Positions 5,271-5,379 of a DNA stretch of 5,379 bases are shown piece by piece; position 1 is the stretch's first letter, and each line of letters begins with the position of its first letter. The notes under the pieces are model-generated. The model saw nothing but the letters and a program-made list of their open reading frames with translations. It did not search any database and was not told the DNA's origin. The translations under genes and the position numbers were made by a program. The stretch comes from an uncultured Collinsella sp. (GTDB lineage: Bacteria; Actinomycetota; Coriobacteriia; Coriobacteriales; Coriobacteriaceae). The stretch covers positions 1 through 5,379 of the forward strand of contig CABSMN010000106.1 in NCBI GenBank assembly GCA_902478765.1, read 5' to 3'.

Positions 5271-5300
5271 GTGCCGCCCCGATAGGGGCGGCACGTTTTT
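5271..5300 (+). terminator. Intrinsic terminator of the rubrerythrin unit
   Basis: GTGCCGCCCC (5271-5280) and GGGGCGGCAC (5285-5294) form a perfect 10-bp stem with loop GATA, followed by G and five T (5296-5300). It is the clear transcription end of the right-hand genes. Confidence 0.93.
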
Positions 5301-5313
5301 GTATGGAGGCTGG

Positions 5314-5346
5314 TTGGGACGGCACCGTTCATGGGTGGGGTACACT
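5314..5346 (+). promoter_or_regulatory. Possible promoter for a gene beyond the window
   Basis: TACACT at 5341-5346 resembles a -10 box. TTGGGA (5314-5319) could be a -35, but the 21-bp spacing is too long. It follows a strong terminator, where a new transcription unit would be expected. Nothing coding is visible from 5301 to the window end. Confidence 0.25.
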
Positions 5347-5379
5347 GGGTAGCGACTTTTAGTTTATCTACTACCTGAT

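Overview
The window is a 5.4 kb piece of a moderately high-GC (about 60% by eye) bacterial chromosome, with every recognisable gene on the + strand. The gene set suggests an anaerobic gut actinobacterium of the Coriobacteriia, most likely Collinsella-like: a rubrerythrin, an Fe-S type Rrf2 regulator, a cluster-free MutY relative, a LytS/LytTR two-component pair and Shine-Dalgarno-led genes. This taxonomic call is inference from protein style and composition (about 0.6). The first 46 bases are not genomic. They are the end of an Illumina P5/i5 primer plus the Nextera Tn5 adapter, so the window begins at an untrimmed assembly end.

Layout: (1) 47-1638 holds the 3' part of a LytS-type sensor kinase gene and its LytTR response regulator, separated by a 72-nt gap with an intercistronic hairpin and closed by a terminator. 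(2) 1734-2201 is a YfcE/MJ0936-type metallophosphoesterase with its own terminator; its strand composition is opposite to that of its neighbours. (3) 2202-2610 is non-coding and strongly structured, dominated by an element with perfect 39-bp inverted arms (2358-2502). A promoter follows for tRNA-Asp(GTC) at 2611-2688, which has its own UUCG terminator. (4) 2730-3047 is a non-coding leader rich in short dyads and carries the probable promoter of the next genes. (5) 3048-4460 encodes an Rrf2-family regulator with putative Fe-S ligands, and 21 bp later a MutY-like HhH-GPD DNA glycosylase without the Fe-S cysteine loop. (6) 4575-5114 encodes rubrerythrin, followed by a second long imperfect inverted repeat (5136-5221) and a strong terminator (5271-5300).

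The right half reads as a small oxidative-stress and DNA-protection neighbourhood. A probable Fe-S sensing repressor sits next to an enzyme family that acts on mispairs arising from oxidised guanine, and next to a peroxide-reducing diiron protein. The most unusual sequence-level signals are the two long intergenic palindromes, which share the outer 9-mer GGGAGGGCC, and the dense dyads upstream of the Rrf2 gene. No mobile-element gene, CRISPR array or defence system is visible.
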